Below, piece after piece: positions 1-10,737 of a stretch of 64,000 bases of DNA. Below the pieces are notes generated by a model that did no database searches, had not been told where the DNA came from, and saw nothing but the letters and a program-made list of their open reading frames with translations. Source of the DNA: Hymenobacter nivis. GTDB lineage: Bacteria > Bacteroidota > Bacteroidia > Cytophagales > Hymenobacteraceae. The stretch covers positions 1 through 64,000 of the forward strand of contig NZ_CP029145.1 of NCBI RefSeq assembly GCF_003149515.1, given 5' to 3'. How positions within the stretch are numbered: position 1 is the stretch's first letter; each line of letters starts with the position of its first letter. Both the position numbers and the translations under genes were made by a program.

Positions 1-274
1 GGCCGAGATTTCGGGGCAGCGCAGGCGCTCCTCGCCGTTCAGGCCTTTGTTGATGAGGTATACTACTGGCTGGCCGGCTTCGGTTTTTACTTCGAACGAG
101 AACGGGATTTTCTGGCCTTGCACGGCTAGCTCGCCGCGCCAGGGCCCCGGCGTGAGCAGCGCGGCGGCCGAGGTATTGCCGCTAGTCGCGCTTTTTGGTT
201 TTGGTGGAATTCCCCTGGCAGCCCGCCAAGCTCAGTACGGCCCCGGCCAACAGGGTAAGCACAGCATTCTTCAT
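1..274 (-). pseudogene. N-terminal part of a redoxin-type lipoprotein, frame-broken
   Basis: Reading leftward from the ATG at 274 there is a lipoprotein signal peptide with a lipobox (LSLAGC), so the product would be anchored to a membrane. The frame stops after about 30 codons. One base out of frame, near position 205, a sensible sequence continues to the window edge (SAAALLTPGPWRGELAVQG). That kind of N-terminal domain precedes a thioredoxin-like TlpA/ResA domain in many Bacteroidota lipoproteins. The thioredoxin part would lie outside the window, so the family is inferred. The break looks like one extra base. Confidence 0.5.
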
Positions 275-396
275 GGCAATGGCAAAAAGCAAACGTGAAG
301 GGCCACAACCCGGATTAGCGCAACTTAGTTACAAGGGTAAGCCCGGCCGTGAAATAACGGCCCGCTGCCGGATTAGGCGTAACCTGACGGGTATGC

Positions 397-404
397 TACA
401 TTTG
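397..404 (+). promoter_or_regulatory. Promoter -7 box (TACATTTG) of aconitase
   Basis: TACATTTG matches the Bacteroidota -7 consensus TANNTTTG and lies 26 bases upstream of the aconitase ATG at 430, giving a short leader. The -33 element is weak (a TTA about 22 bases upstream). Confidence 0.45.
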
Positions 405-429
405 CACAACCACTTTTTATACTTGTCCT

Positions 430-2721
430 ATGGCTTTCGACTTGGAAATGATTCGCGGCGTGTACGCCGGCATGGGGGCCCGCATCGAGGCGGCCCGCAC
501 CGCCGTGGGCCGCCCGCTCACCCTCACCGAAAAAATTCTCTATGCCCACCTCTACGGCGGCAGCGTGAAGCAGGCCTACGAGCGGGGCGTTTCCTACGTT
601 GATTTTGCCCCCGACCCGCGTGGCCATGCAGGACGCTACGGCCCAAATGGCGCTGCTCCAGTTCATGCAGGCCGGCAGGCCCACCGTCGCCGTGCCCAGC
701 ACCGTGCATTGCGACCACCTGATTCAGGCTAAAGACGGCGCCACCGAAGACCTGGCCGAAGCCAACACCGAAAACAAGGAAGTGTACGACTTTCTGGCCT
801 CGGTATCTAATAAGTACGGCATCGGCTCTGGAAGCCCGGCGCCGGCATCATCCACCAGGTGGTGCTTGAAAACTACGCCTTCCCCGGCGGCATGATGATT
901 GGCACCGACTCGCACACCCCCAACGCCGGGGGCCTGGGCATGGTGGCCATCGGCGTGGGCGGCGCCGACGCCGTGGATGTGATGGCCGGCATGGCCTGGG
1001 AATTGAAGTTTCCCAAGGTCATCGGCGTGAAGCTGACCGGCAAAATGAGCGGCTGGACCTCGGCTAAGGATGTGATTCTGAAAGTGGCCGGCATCCTGAC
1101 CGTGAAGGGCGGCACCGGCGCCATCGTAGAGTATTTCGGCGAAGGCGCAGAAAGCCTGAGCGCCACCGGCAAGGGCACCATCTGCAACATGGGCGCCGAA
1201 ATCGGGGCTACCACTTCGGTGTTTGGTTACGACGAGAAGATGGGCGACTACCTGCGCGGCACCGGCCGCGCCGAAATTGCCGAAGCCGCCGCCGCCGTAG
1301 GGGCCCACCTGCGCGCCGACGACGAAGTGTACGCCCAGCCTGAGAAGTACTACGACCAGCTCATCGAAATCGACCTGAACACGCTGGAGCCCTACGTGAA
1401 TGGTCCCTTCACGCCGGACGCTGCCTGGCCCATCTCGGGAGTTTGCCGCTGCGGTGCGCGAGCACGGCTGGCCCGAGAAGCTCGAGTGGGCCTCATCGGC
1501 TCGTGCACCAACTCGAGCTACGAGGATATCACCCGCGCCGCGTCCATCGCCGCGCAGGCCGTATCCAAAGGCCTGCATGTGGCCGCCGAGTTCACCATTA
1601 CGCCCGGCTCGGAGCTGGTGCGCTACACCGTGGCCCGCGACGGTCTCCTTGACACGTTTGCCGAGATGGGCGGCGTGGTGCTGGCCAACGCCTGCGGCCC
1701 GTGCATCGGGCAATGGGCCCGCCACACCGACGACCCTAAGCGCAAGAACTCCATCATCACGAGCTTCAACCGCAACTTCGCCAAGCGCAACGACGGCAAC
1801 CCCAACACCCATGCCTTCGTGGCTTCGCCCGAAATCGTGACGGCCTTCGCCATTGCCGGCGACTTGACCTTTAACCCGCTCACCGACACGCTGCCCAGTG
1901 CCAACGGCCCCGTGAAACTCGACGAGCCGGTGGGCGTGGAAATGCCTCCCCGCGGCTTCGCCGTGGAGGATGCCGGCTTCCAGGCCCCTGCTGCCGACGG
2001 CTCGGGCGTGCAAGTCATCGTCAATCCCGCTTCCGACCGCCTCGAATTGCTCGAAGCGTTCAAGCCCTGGGAAGGCACCGACCTGACCGGCTTGCGCGTG
2101 CTCATCAAGGCCAAGGGCAAGTGTACCACCGACCACATCTCGATGGCGGGGCCCTGGCTAAAATACCGCGGCCACCTGGACAACATCTCCAATAATATGC
2201 TCATCGGGGCCACCAACGCCTTCAACGAGGAAACTAACTCGGTGCGCAACTTTTCCGTGCAGGGCGATGGCTATTCCACGGTGCCACAGTCGGCCCGCGC
2301 CTACAAGAGCATGAAAATCGGCACGGTGGTCATCGGCGACGAGAACTACGGCGAGGGCAGCTCGCGCGAGCACGCCGCAATGGAGCCCCGCCACCTCGGC
2401 GTGCGCGCCGTGATTGTGAAGAGCTTCGCCCGCATCCACGAAACCAACCTGAAGAAGCAAGGGATGCTCGGCCTCACCTTCGCCAACAAGGCCGACTACG
2501 AGCTGATTCAGGAGGGCGACCTCATCGACATCATCGGCCTGACGAGCTTCCAGCCCGGCCAGCCGCTGCAAGCGCGCCTGCGCCACGACGATGGCGACAC
2601 GGACCTCATCACCCTCAACCACACCTACAACGAGGGCCAGATTGCCTGGTTCAAGGCCGGCTCGGCCCTGAACCTGATCCGCCAGAAGGAAAGCGGCGAA
2701 GCCCAGCTTTCGCAGAAATAG
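430..2721 (+). pseudogene. Aconitate hydratase, four frame breaks as given
   Basis: This is the TCA-cycle enzyme that isomerises citrate to isocitrate using a [4Fe-4S] cluster, of about 760 residues (mitochondrial-type aconitase). Cluster cysteines are visible in [10 protein letters not shown] (about 1500) and [10 protein letters not shown] (about 1690). The C-terminal swivel domain with [10 protein letters not shown] is complete. The frame is broken by two compensating pairs: an extra C near 616 and a missing T near 826, then an extra G near 1438 and a missing G near 1485. Repairing them restores standard aconitase sequence at each site. Because the gene is central to metabolism, sequence errors are likelier than real inactivation. 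A terminator follows at 2741. Confidence 0.9.
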
Positions 2722-2740
2722 TCGCTGATTAATTGTTTGC

Positions 2741-2772
2741 AAAAAGCCGCTCCCCTTGGGGCGGCTTTTTTT
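2741..2772 (+). terminator. Rho-independent terminator after aconitase
   Basis: AAAAAGCCG pairs with CGGCTTTTT, and an inner CCCC/GGGG stem is closed by a two-base loop, followed by a T tract. Confidence 0.8.
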
Positions 2773-2784
2773 GTGCACCGCTTC

Positions 2785-3715
2785 ATGAGTAGTTCCACGC
2801 CGCCGCCTCTGTCCGTGCCGGGCTTCGCCCTCACGCTTCTGGGCGCCATTTTATTCTCCACGAAGGCCATTATCGTGAAGCTGGCCTTCGGCAGCACGCA
2901 CGTCGATGCGCTGACCCTGCTCACGCTCCGCATGGTGTTTGCGCTGCCGTTTTATGTGGTGGCGGCACTCGTGGTAACGGGGCAAAAGCACGTTGCCAAG
3001 CCGACGCAGCGGGAGTGGCTGCTGGTGGCGGGGCTGGGGCTGTGCGGCTATTACCTGAGTAGCTTGTTTGATTTTACCGGCCTGCAATACATATCAGCCG
3101 GCTTGGAGCGGCTTATCTTATTCCTGTACCCGAGCTTTGCTGTATTTATTAATGTCTACTTGTTTAAAGCAGCGCATTACGGCTGTGCAGAAAATAGCGC
3201 TGCTGCTCACGTACGTTGGCATTGCCCTGGCTTATTTCGGCGAATTGCGGTTGGATGCGGACAACCCAAATTTTCTATTTGGGCAGCTTTCTGGTGTTTT
3301 TGTGCGCCATCACCTATTCCATTTATATCGCAGGTAGCGGCCGAATTATTCCCCGCGTCGGGGCGAATCAATTTACGGCCTACGCCATGCTGGCGGCTAC
3401 CGTGGGCATCTTCGTTCACTTCGCCATTGCGGGCAATGTGCAGGCACTGACGACCAGTAAGGGCTTGTGGGTGTACGGGTTGGCGCTGGCGGTCGTCGCC
3501 ACCGTGCTGCCCTCTTTTATGGTGTCGCAGGGCCTCAGGCGCATCGGTTCTAACAACGTGGCCATTATCAGCGCATTGGGCCTGTATCCACCATTTTGCG
3601 GCGCATTTTTTTCTGCACGAAAGATTTTCTTCGAGCAGATTTGCGGAACAGCGCTGGTAATTGTTGGCGTTTTGTTAATTGGCTGGAAAAGAAAAACAGT
3701 GAAAATCGCAGCGTG
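2785..3715 (+). pseudogene. EamA/DMT-family transporter, multiple frame breaks
   Basis: A drug/metabolite-type inner-membrane exporter of about 310 residues with roughly ten hydrophobic helices. From the ATG at 2785 the first half reads as a typical EamA repeat (ILFSTKAIIVKLAFG, LLVAGLGLCGYYLSSLFDF). The frame changes near 3165 and again near 3285. A further cluster of one-base losses lies near 3585 to 3625, where the usual GPVSTILQA motif can be restored by adding bases. It ends in a basic tail at 3715. Substrate cannot be inferred. Like aconitase just upstream, it needs several single-base corrections to be intact. Confidence 0.8.
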
Positions 3716-3753
3716 ACTACTCGCCGGATTCACGCATCTAACCGGGTTCCTAA

Positions 3754-4510
3754 TTAATCTAATAATTTATTCAAGCAGCGCGGTGGGAATCTGCGTTTCC
3801 TTCCGCGGCGAAGTGCGTATGCGGTAGCAGTTATGGCCGTTTCGCCGAGCTGCCCGATGAGCTTGTAGTTGGCCAGGGCCCCCCGGCGGCCCGATGACGG
3901 GCACCAGCTGGGCCATTTTGGCCAGGTCGATGTAGTCACGGTACTCCTGCTGGAAGGTGCGCCAATCAAATCGGCGGCTTCCGGGGGCAGGGTTTGGCGG
4001 TAGGCGTCCCCAGTCGGCCAGGCGGCGGTAGGTGGCGTTGCGGGTGTGCTGGCTGCTGAACGCAGTTGGAATACGTGCAGCAAATACAGCCGCTCGGTAG
4101 TCGCGCACGTCGTAGCCGTAGAGGGCTGCTATGTCGAACAGCAGCTTGATTTTGAGCCCAGCAGCAGCGGGAAATCGGCGAGGCCGAGTAGGAAGCCGCC
4201 CGCGCCCGTCATGGCCCCTTCGGCAGTAGCCATGGTGCGGTAGTCGCGGATGCGGGCGCGCACTTCGGATTCCCGCGTGGCGAGGGGCGTATCGGCCAAG
4301 GGGCGGCGGTGGTGTGCGTCGAGCCGAAAAGCACGCCCCGCACCATCTGCTTGATGGCCGCCGTAATGGCCTGGTGCACCCGCTCGGGCAGCAGGCGGTT
4401 AAGGCGTAGCTGCACCCGCCGCGCGAAGCGGTTGAGCCGCGTGGGCGGCCGCTGCATCTGCTGCTGCCAGGCTTGCAGCTCGGTTATGGGCTTGTTCTTC
4501 GGTGGGCACG
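3754..4510 (-). pseudogene. EcsC family protein, frame-broken
   Basis: Three overlapping leftward frames together give a protein of about 245 residues. The most diagnostic stretch, around 4080 to 4230, reads GAGGFLLGLADFPLLLGLK, then KLLFDIAALYGYDVRDYRE. This is the glycine-rich amphipathic core of EcsC proteins, which are membrane-associated and of uncertain biochemical role. The N-terminal part (about 4457 to 4300) and C-terminal part (about 4080 to 3760, YKLIGQLGETA) are in other frames, so several indels are present. The exact start is uncertain because the frame also changes near 4470. Confidence 0.65.
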
Positions 4511-4692
4511 GGTACGAGGCCCTAAGCTACCCACCAGCCAGTCCGCACCGTTGTTCATGGCCCCCACGACCCACTAATGGGCGCTGGGGGCCCCACAGCA
4601 CCGGCAGACAACGGAGCCTACGAAGGCAGTATGCGCTGGCCTGAATGCTCCCCGCGGGCAAATGCACCGGCTGCGGCAAGCAACGGCTTGGC

Positions 4693-5079
4693 TTATAAGT
4701 CGCCCGTCAGGAACTGGGCCTTGCCCATGCCGAACGACCAATCGGCCTTGGTGCTTTCAACTACGCTGATAATTAGGTCGGTGGGGGCGATGCCCAAGGT
4801 TTCCAGCCGGGTACTCAGGGCGGCGTACATGGCCTGCTTTTGCTCGGTACTGCGGCCTTGCTGCGTGATTTGAACCAGCACGATGTTGTCGGTGCGCGGG
4901 TAGCCCAGGCCCGTGTCGAGGACCCTAATACGGCCCGGGCGGTGCTCGTGAATGACCTGGTATTTGTCGAGCGGCGGGGCGGCAAAATGCTCAATCATTA
5001 CGGCTTGGATGGCATCGGAGAGCGCAGCAATTTGCTCATCCGTACGCCCTTCAATAACGTCTACACGGACTAGTGGCAT
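4693..5079 (-). CDS. Tautomerase family protein
   Basis: A 128-residue protein of the tautomerase superfamily. The start at 5079 is chosen because it gives MPLVRVDV, placing proline at position 2, where it becomes the N-terminal catalytic base after Met removal. The middle carries the family pattern around HRPGRIRVLD and NIVLVQITQQGRSTEQK. The length fits the longer tautomerase_2 type rather than the 60-residue 4-oxalocrotonate type. The frame is intact, unlike its neighbours on both sides. The reading frame is also open upstream, but that part belongs to the glycosyltransferase. Substrate is unknown. Confidence 0.8.
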   Translation of the reverse strand: MPLVRVDVIEGRTDEQIAALSDAIQAVMIEHFAAPPLDKYQVIHEHRPGRIRVLDTGLGYPRTDNIVLVQITQQGRSTEQKQAMYAALSTRLETLGIAPTDLIISVVESTKADWSFGMGKAQFLTGDL

Positions 5080-5266
5080 AGGAAATAACGGATTGAAATA
5101 CTGGCTAAACGCGCTATTGGTGAAAAGGTTAAAGTCTCTGTTGCCCCGGTGCAAAACACGGGCTTTCGGCCGCCCGCATTTGCATCCGTGCAGCCGAATA
5201 GGCGGCCTCGGCCGAAGGCTCTGTGGAGGAATGTTGAACAGATAGCTCCCCGCCGCCGCCGCCCTA

Positions 5267-6025
5267 CTACTGGCCCGGCTCCTCGATGCCCAGGGCCCCA
5301 GCTGCGCGGCGTACTTCTGGTAAATTACCCGCAGGTCGGCGTTGTGCCTGGCGGCGTCCACGCCGATGCTCACGTTGCGGGCGTGGAAGCGGTGCAGGTG
5401 GCTAAGGTGCGGGCACACCACGGGCAAGTACCCGGCCAGCAGGAAGCGGACGTACAAATCAGGTCCTCGGCCATTTGCAATTCCTCGTCGTAGCGCCCCA
5501 CTTCGTCGATGAGGGCGTGGTGGTAGCACACGTTGCCTTGCAGGAAATGCTCGGCCCGGAAAATGGCCTGGAGCATGGCCGTGGGGGTATCGAACCGCCA
5601 GGCGTAGTAGTCTTCGCCCGGCAGGTAGCGCAGGTTTTCGTCCACGCGCAGAAAATCGGCCACCAGCCAGGGGCGGCCGGGGTTAGCCCCAATTTGGGCC
5701 CGTAGTGAAAAAGGGCGCGCTGGAGTAGCAGGTCGTCGTCGTCGAGTGGCACCAGCCAGGCATCGGGGGCGGCCTCGCGGATGGCCAGGTTGCGGGCGCG
5801 GCCCACGGTTTGGTGGGTGCTGTGGTGCCAGTGGCGCAGCGGGGGCCCCGGCTGGGCGGCGGCGGTGCGCAGGTAGGCGGCGGTGTCGTCGTGCGAGGCG
5901 TTGTCGAACACGAGGTGCTCAAAGGAGAAATCGAGCGGAGCGCCGGTGCTGGCCCGGACGCTGGCCACGGCCTCGGGCAACAGTGCGCGGCGGTCGTGGG
6001 TGGGGGTAATGACGGAAAAGTGCAT
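5267..6025 (-). pseudogene. Family 2 glycosyltransferase, frame-broken
   Basis: A GT-A fold glycosyltransferase family 2 enzyme of about 250 residues, cytoplasmic, transferring sugar from a nucleotide donor. The start at 6025 gives MHFSVITPTHDR, the usual family opening. FDNASHDDTAAYL and the acidic metal-binding LDDDDLLL follow, then the acceptor part (FLQGNVCYHHALIDEVGRYDEELQMAEDLDLYVRFLL, read across frames). Frames change near 5690 and 5460, and the end near 5267 needs one more correction (GIEEPGQ then stop). Acceptor unknown. Confidence 0.75.
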
Positions 6026-6149
6026 GGTGGCCACTTTTTCGGCCGGCGCGCCAATAAGGTTGCACCCCGGGGGGCCATTGCGCCGGAAATGTGCCGTTTT
6101 TGCCTTGCTTGCTGCTTCATTCACCTCTCACTAACCCCATTGCTGCTAT

Positions 6150-6548
6150 GTGCCCCAACAACCGTTGCCCGCTTTTATCGGTGCTTCCTGGATTGCCCTG
6201 GTGGCGGGCATGGGCGCCTTTACGATGGGCCTGTTCAATGCCGCGATGCCCCTGAACGAGAAGGGCTACTACTTCACCATCCTCATGTACGGGCTGTTTT
6301 CGGCCATTTCGCTGCAAAAGAGTGTGCGCGACCGCCTCGAAGGCATCCCCGTCACCAACATTTACTACGGCCTGAGCTGGTTTTCCACCGTGCTGGCCAT
6401 CGGGCTGCTGGTGGTAGGCCTGTGGAATGCCACGCTGGCGCTCAGCGAAAAAGGCTTCTACGGCACGTCGTTTCTGCTGGCGCTGTTCGCCGCCATTGCC
6501 GTGCAGAAAAACACGCGCGACGCCCAGCGGCCCACCACGCAGGGCTAA
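6150..6548 (+). CDS. YiaA/YiaB family inner membrane protein
   Basis: 132 residues with four hydrophobic helices arranged as two copies of the YiaAB two-helix unit ([19 protein letters not shown] and [19 protein letters not shown], each followed by EKGYY/EKGFY and a second helix). The only in-frame start is GTG at 6150, which overlaps an out-of-frame ATG at 6148, so a one-base loss at the start is possible. It is preceded by the divergent glycosyltransferase. Function of the family is not established. Confidence 0.8.
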   Translation: MPQQPLPAFIGASWIALVAGMGAFTMGLFNAAMPLNEKGYYFTILMYGLFSAISLQKSVRDRLEGIPVTNIYYGLSWFSTVLAIGLLVVGLWNATLALSEKGFYGTSFLLALFAAIAVQKNTRDAQRPTTQG

Positions 6549-6622
6549 GTCGGGGCCCCTGAAAGCCTGTTCAAACAGGAATTGTCATTTCGACAATCCA
6601 TACTCGGCTCTCCAATAAGTAC

Positions 6623-6990
6623 CTACAGCGTAGCTACCTGCAATTCCCGCGCCTCGTGGGGTTTTGGCACGAGGTAATAGTGGCGCAAAATACCGGGCCC
6701 GATGAGGAACGGCACCAGCGCCAGGTGCTTGCCGGTGACAAGTGGAAGAATGCACGGGCGTTGGCCGTAATCCTTCCCACGATGGCCTGCGTGCGCCAGG
6801 CAATGATGCGGGCAACGCCCAGCGTAGAGGGCCAGCAGCAGCAGGCCCAGCGTTATGCAGCTCCTGCACCCGCTGAGGTCTTTGACGAGGCCAGAACAGG
6901 ATATGGGTGTTTTTGATCTTCCGGTACGCGGCCGGGATTTGGTAGATTTCTTCGTTGGCGGGAGCAGGCGAAACGGGTATGGGGGCGACT
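6623..6990 (-). pseudogene. Remnant of a small Bacteroidota membrane protein
   Basis: Leftward fragments in three frames read KIKNTHILFW, then LVKDL, a hydrophobic stretch ending ALYAGVARIIAWRTQ, then ANARAFFHL, and finally KHLALVPFLIGPGILRHYYLVPK before a stop at 6623. The order resembles a roughly 95-residue membrane protein common in Bacteroidota, in which a WLIKD motif, two helices and an ALVPF helix follow one another. No usable start codon is present (ATA stands where a start would be expected) and several indels are needed. The family match is from memory and tentative. Confidence 0.35.
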
Positions 6991-7070
6991 AAAAATCAAG
7001 GACAGGGGCCCTCAGCGCGTTATTTCTCTGGCGGCCGTGCCGTACTTGCGGGCCTAAACCCAACCGAGTT

Positions 7071-7796
7071 ATGGCCGCTTTCCTCCGCAAAACTCTGAAA
7101 ATTACCGGCTATGCGGCGGGGGCGGTGGTGGGCGCCACGGCCCTGTACGTGGGCGTAGCGCTGGTACTCGAACGCATTCCGGTGGCCAAGGTCGACCCCG
7201 GGGCCCCGGCCGACGTGGCCATCTTCATCCGCACCAACGGCGTGCACTCCGACTTGGTGCTGCCCGTGCGCACCGACCAGTTCGACTGGACGCGGCAGCT
7301 GCCCTACGCCCACACCCAGGCCAATGACCCGTCGTTCGACTACGTGGGCATCGGGTGGGGCGACAAGGGCTTTTATATGGATACGCCCACCTGGGCCGAG
7401 CTCAAGCCCAGTACGGCTATCCGGGCGGGTTTCTGGCTGAGCACTACGGCCATGCACGCCACCTTCTACCGCGCCGCCGACCTGGGGCCCTCGCCGGCCT
7501 GCGTGCCGCTGCACCTGAGCCGCGCCGAGTACGCCCGGCTCATCGCCTTCATCCAGGCCAGCTTCCAGCACGACGCGGCCGGCCACGTGCGCTGGATTCC
7601 GGGCCACAGCTACGGCCCCGACGACGCCTTTTATGAGGCTTACGGCACCTACAGTATCCTGCGCACCTGCAACACCTGGACCAATAACGCCCTGAAAGTG
7701 GCCGGCCAGAAGGCCAGCCTCTGGACGCCTTTCGAGACCGGCATTTTTTACCAGTACGGCCAAAGCGGCAAGCCGCCCGAGGGCACCGCCGAGTAG
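7071..7796 (+). CDS. TIGR02117 family protein (DUF2459)
   Basis: A 241-residue protein with one N-terminal membrane helix (about residues 12 to 32) and an outside domain. The signature is seen at residues 55 to 65 (RTNGVHSDLVLP), the YVGIGWGDKGFY block near 95, and RTCNTWTNNALKVAG near the C-terminus, with the conserved Cys-Asn pair. These features identify the TIGR02117 or DUF2459 family, known from many bacteria but not biochemically defined. The frame is intact. It converges on a small leftward gene, with a shared terminator between them. Confidence 0.85.
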   Translation: MAAFLRKTLKITGYAAGAVVGATALYVGVALVLERIPVAKVDPGAPADVAIFIRTNGVHSDLVLPVRTDQFDWTRQLPYAHTQANDPSFDYVGIGWGDKGFYMDTPTWAELKPSTAIRAGFWLSTTAMHATFYRAADLGPSPACVPLHLSRAEYARLIAFIQASFQHDAAGHVRWIPGHSYGPDDAFYEAYGTYSILRTCNTWTNNALKVAGQKASLWTPFETGIFYQYGQSGKPPEGTAE

Positions 7797-7818
7797 GGCC
7801 CCGGAGCCCCACCGCGCA

Positions 7819-7857
7819 TAAAAAAGCCCCGCGGGCCAGGGGCCGGCGGGGCTTTTC
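7819..7857. terminator. Terminator shared by two convergent genes
   Basis: AAAAAGCCCCGC and GCGGGGCTTTT form a strong stem with A and T tracts on the two sides, so it can act in both directions. Confidence 0.8.
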
Positions 7858-7885
7858 GCAGCTTGGCTGCGGGCGATGGATGGGG

Positions 7886-8134
7886 TTAGTTGAGCCAGAG
7901 CTCGGCCACCTGCTCGAAGCGGTGGGGGGCGAAGGCGCCATAGGGCCGCTCGGCGTGGAAGCCCAGCACGTGCACCTGCGGCTCGCCGGTGCGCACGTGG
8001 GGCAGCACCCGCACGGGGTACACGCGGCCGGCGGCGGGCCAGTCGCCGATGTAGTCGGCGGGGCGATGTTCGGCGTTCACGCAGCGAGCGAAAAGCTGCA
8101 CGGGAACGGGGGTCGGGAGCTTGACGTTGGACAT
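7886..8134 (-). CDS. Hypothetical protein, 82 residues
   Basis: A small protein of no recognised family. The inner ATG at 8134 (MSNVKLPTPVPVQLF) is preferred to the upstream one at 8164, because the ten extra residues lie in AT-rich intergenic sequence. It has no signal peptide or membrane helix, and is rich in aromatic, His and Pro residues (FHAERPYGAFAPHRFEQVAEL). The frame and codon use match the GC-rich host. It shares the terminator at 7819 with the TIGR02117 gene. Confidence 0.55.
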   Translation of the reverse strand: MSNVKLPTPVPVQLFARCVNAEHRPADYIGDWPAAGRVYPVRVLPHVRTGEPQVHVLGFHAERPYGAFAPHRFEQVAELWLN

Positions 8135-8164
8135 ACCCAAAGATACGAAATATTTGTGATTCAC

Positions 8165-8422
8165 TAAAAATATTGGTAGTATTTACTGATAGACTATGGG
8201 TGGCAATAAATTGTTATGAATTTTGGATTAAAATGTCATTAGAAATAGTTATGCATCAATAAGTTTAAAAATTATCTAACGGCGAGTGGCGAAAAGCGGC
8301 GTCCAAATTCACTTTTTACTAATAAAAGTAGTTGCTAAATAACCGTCGTTCGTTTCCTAAAAAACGGGCTCCCAGGCCCTGCTCGCGGCTCGTGTGTGGC
8401 CCCGCTGCCTTTATTTGCCGGC
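8165..8422. other. AT-rich intergenic region upstream of the mannosidase
   Basis: About 260 bases, clearly more AT-rich than the flanking genes. It presumably holds the promoter of the mannosidase and that of the small leftward gene. No clear TANNTTTG box or coding sequence was seen. Confidence 0.4.
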
Positions 8423-10737
8423 ATGAAAACCGCAACCTTGGCCCTGCTGCTGGCCCTGCTGCTGGGCCTGGCCGGAGCCGCCCGCGCCCAGGCCCCGCCA
8501 ACCTCGTGCAGTACGCTCACCCGTTGGTAGGTACCGCCAAAATGGGCCACACCTTCCCCGGCGCCACGGTGCCCTTCGGCATGGTGCAACTCAGCCCCGA
8601 CACCGATACGGTGAGCTACGCTACCCCCGAGGGTAGGTACAACCCCGACGTGTACCGCTACTGCGCCGGCTACCAGTACGACGACCCCACCATCGTGGGC
8701 TTCAGCCACACGCACCTCAGCGGCACGGGCCACTCCGACCTCGGCGACTTCCTGGTGATGCCCACTGTGGGGCCCCTGCGCCTTAACCCCGGCACCGCCG
8801 CCCGGCCCGGCAGCGGCTACCGCTCGCGCTACTCGCACCAAACGGAAGTAGCCGAGCCAGCCTACTACCGCGTGAAGCTGGAGGACCCCGGCGTGCTGGC
8901 CGAGCTCACGGCTACGGCCCGGGTGGGCGTGCACCGCTACACGTTTCCGCAGGCCGACGACGCGCACATTGTGCTCGACTTGATGGCCGGCATTTACAAC
9001 TACCCGGGTAAGAACGTGTGGACGTTTGTGCGGGTGGAAAACGACTCGTTGGTGACTGGCTACCGCCAAACCAACGGCTGGGGCCGCACCCGCACTGAGT
9101 ACTTCGCGCTGGCCTTTTCCAAGCCCTTCGTCCACTACGGTAGCCGCAACTACGATGCCAAGGAGCCTTACCGCGGCTTCTGGGGCCGCTTCGACCAGGC
9201 CCACGACTGGCCCGACCTGGCCGGCCACCAGCTGCGCCTGCACTTCGACTTTGCCACCAAGGCCGGCGAGCAGGTGCTGCTGAAAATGGCGCTTTCCTCC
9301 ACGAGTACCGCCGGGGCCCTGCGCAACCTGCGCGCCGAGGCTCCGGGCTGGAACTTCGACGCCCTGCGCCGTCAGGGCCAGGCCCAGTGGCAGCAGGAGC
9401 TGAGCAAGGTGGAAATCCAGGGCCCCCCGGTGGACAAGGACAACTTTTACACGGCGATGTACCACGCCTGCCTCAGCCCCACTATCTACCAGGACGTGGA
9501 CGGCCAGTACCGCGGCCTCGACCAGAACAACCACCAGGCCGAGGGCTTCACTAACTACACCACGTTCTCGCTCTGGGACACGTTCAGGGCCCTGCACCCA
9601 CTTTTCAACCTCATCCAGCCCAAGCGCAACGCCGATATGGTGCAGAGTATGCTGGCCCACTACGACCAGAGCGCCGAGCACATGCTGCCCGTGTGGAGCC
9701 ACTACGCCAACGAAAACTGGTGCATGAGCGGCTACCACAGCACCACCGTGCTGGCCGATGCCGTGCTCAGCGGCACGGTGCTGGCCGCGCAGGCCGAGCG
9801 GGCCCTGGCGGCCTGCGTGGCCACCGCCCGCCACCGCTGGTTCGATGGGCTGGGCGACTACATGGACCGCGGCTACGTGCCCGACGGCCGCAGCGGTACC
9901 TCCGTATCCACCACCCTGGAGTACGCCTTTGATGACTGGTGCATTGCCCAGCTGGCCCAGAAACTGGGCCACGCCGACCTTTACCAGGAGTTCAGCAAGC
10001 GAGCCGGCAACTGGCAAAACGTGTTCGACGCCCGCATTGGCTACATGCGGCCCCGCGCGGCCGACGGCACGTTCCGGGCGAAATTCGACGTGCTGAGTAC
10101 CAACGGCCAGGGTTTCATCGAGGGCAACGCCTGGAACTACAGCCTCGCCGTGCCCCACGACCCCGCCGGCCTCATCGCCAAGATGGGCGGTAACCGCCGC
10201 TTCGTGCCGCACCTCGATTCGCTTTTCACCATGCACTTGCCCGACTCGTTCTTCGCCGAAACCGAGGACATCACCCGCGAGGGCATCATTGGGGGCTACG
10301 TGCACGGCAACGAGCCCGCCCACCACGCCGCCTACCTCTACAACTGGACCGACCAGCCCTGGAAAACCCAGGCCCAGGTCCGCAACATCCTGGCCCGCCA
10401 GTACCACCCGGGCCCCGACGGCCTCGGCGGCAACGACGACTGCGGCCAGATGAGCGCCTGGTATATCTTCAGCGCCCTGGGCTTCTACCCCGTAGCCCCC
10501 GCCTCGGGCCAGTACGCCCTCGGCAGCCCCCTTGTGCAAGGTGCCAAGCTGCACTTAGAGAACGGCAAAGCCTTCATCATCACCGTCAAAAACCAGGGCC
10601 CCAAAAACGTCTACGTCCAATCGGCCCGCCTAAACGGCAAGCTGCTGACGCAGCCATTCCTGCCTGTAGCGGAGGTGATGCAGGGCGGGGAACTGGCATT
10701 TGTGATGGGCGCGCGGCCAGCCAGTTATTCCAAATAA
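8423..10737 (+). CDS. GH92 family alpha-mannosidase, secreted
   Basis: An exo-acting alpha-mannosidase of glycoside hydrolase family 92, about 770 residues. These calcium-dependent enzymes trim mannose from glycans, usually in the periplasm or at the surface of Bacteroidota. The ATG at 8423 gives a clear signal peptide (MKTATLALLLALLLGLAGAA). The mature part (YAHPLVGTAKMGHTFPGATV) is one frame away, so one C is probably missing near 8497. The body is intact: TNYTTFSLWDTFRALHP mid-protein, then GGYVHGNEPAHH and GGNDDCGQMSAWYIFSALGF, the family hallmark that holds the acid/base residues. A 13-base overlap with the convergent PIN-like gene marks its end. An alternative in-frame start at 8332 would lack the signal peptide. 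Confidence 0.9.

Noticed and set aside
8335..10554. 739-codon ORF antisense to the mannosidase gene
   Set aside because: A shadow of GC-rich codon use. It has Gly/Val/His-biased composition and no domain, and the sense strand has all GH92 motifs. It served as the main caution when judging the antisense ORF in the intein, which by contrast does read as a structured protein.
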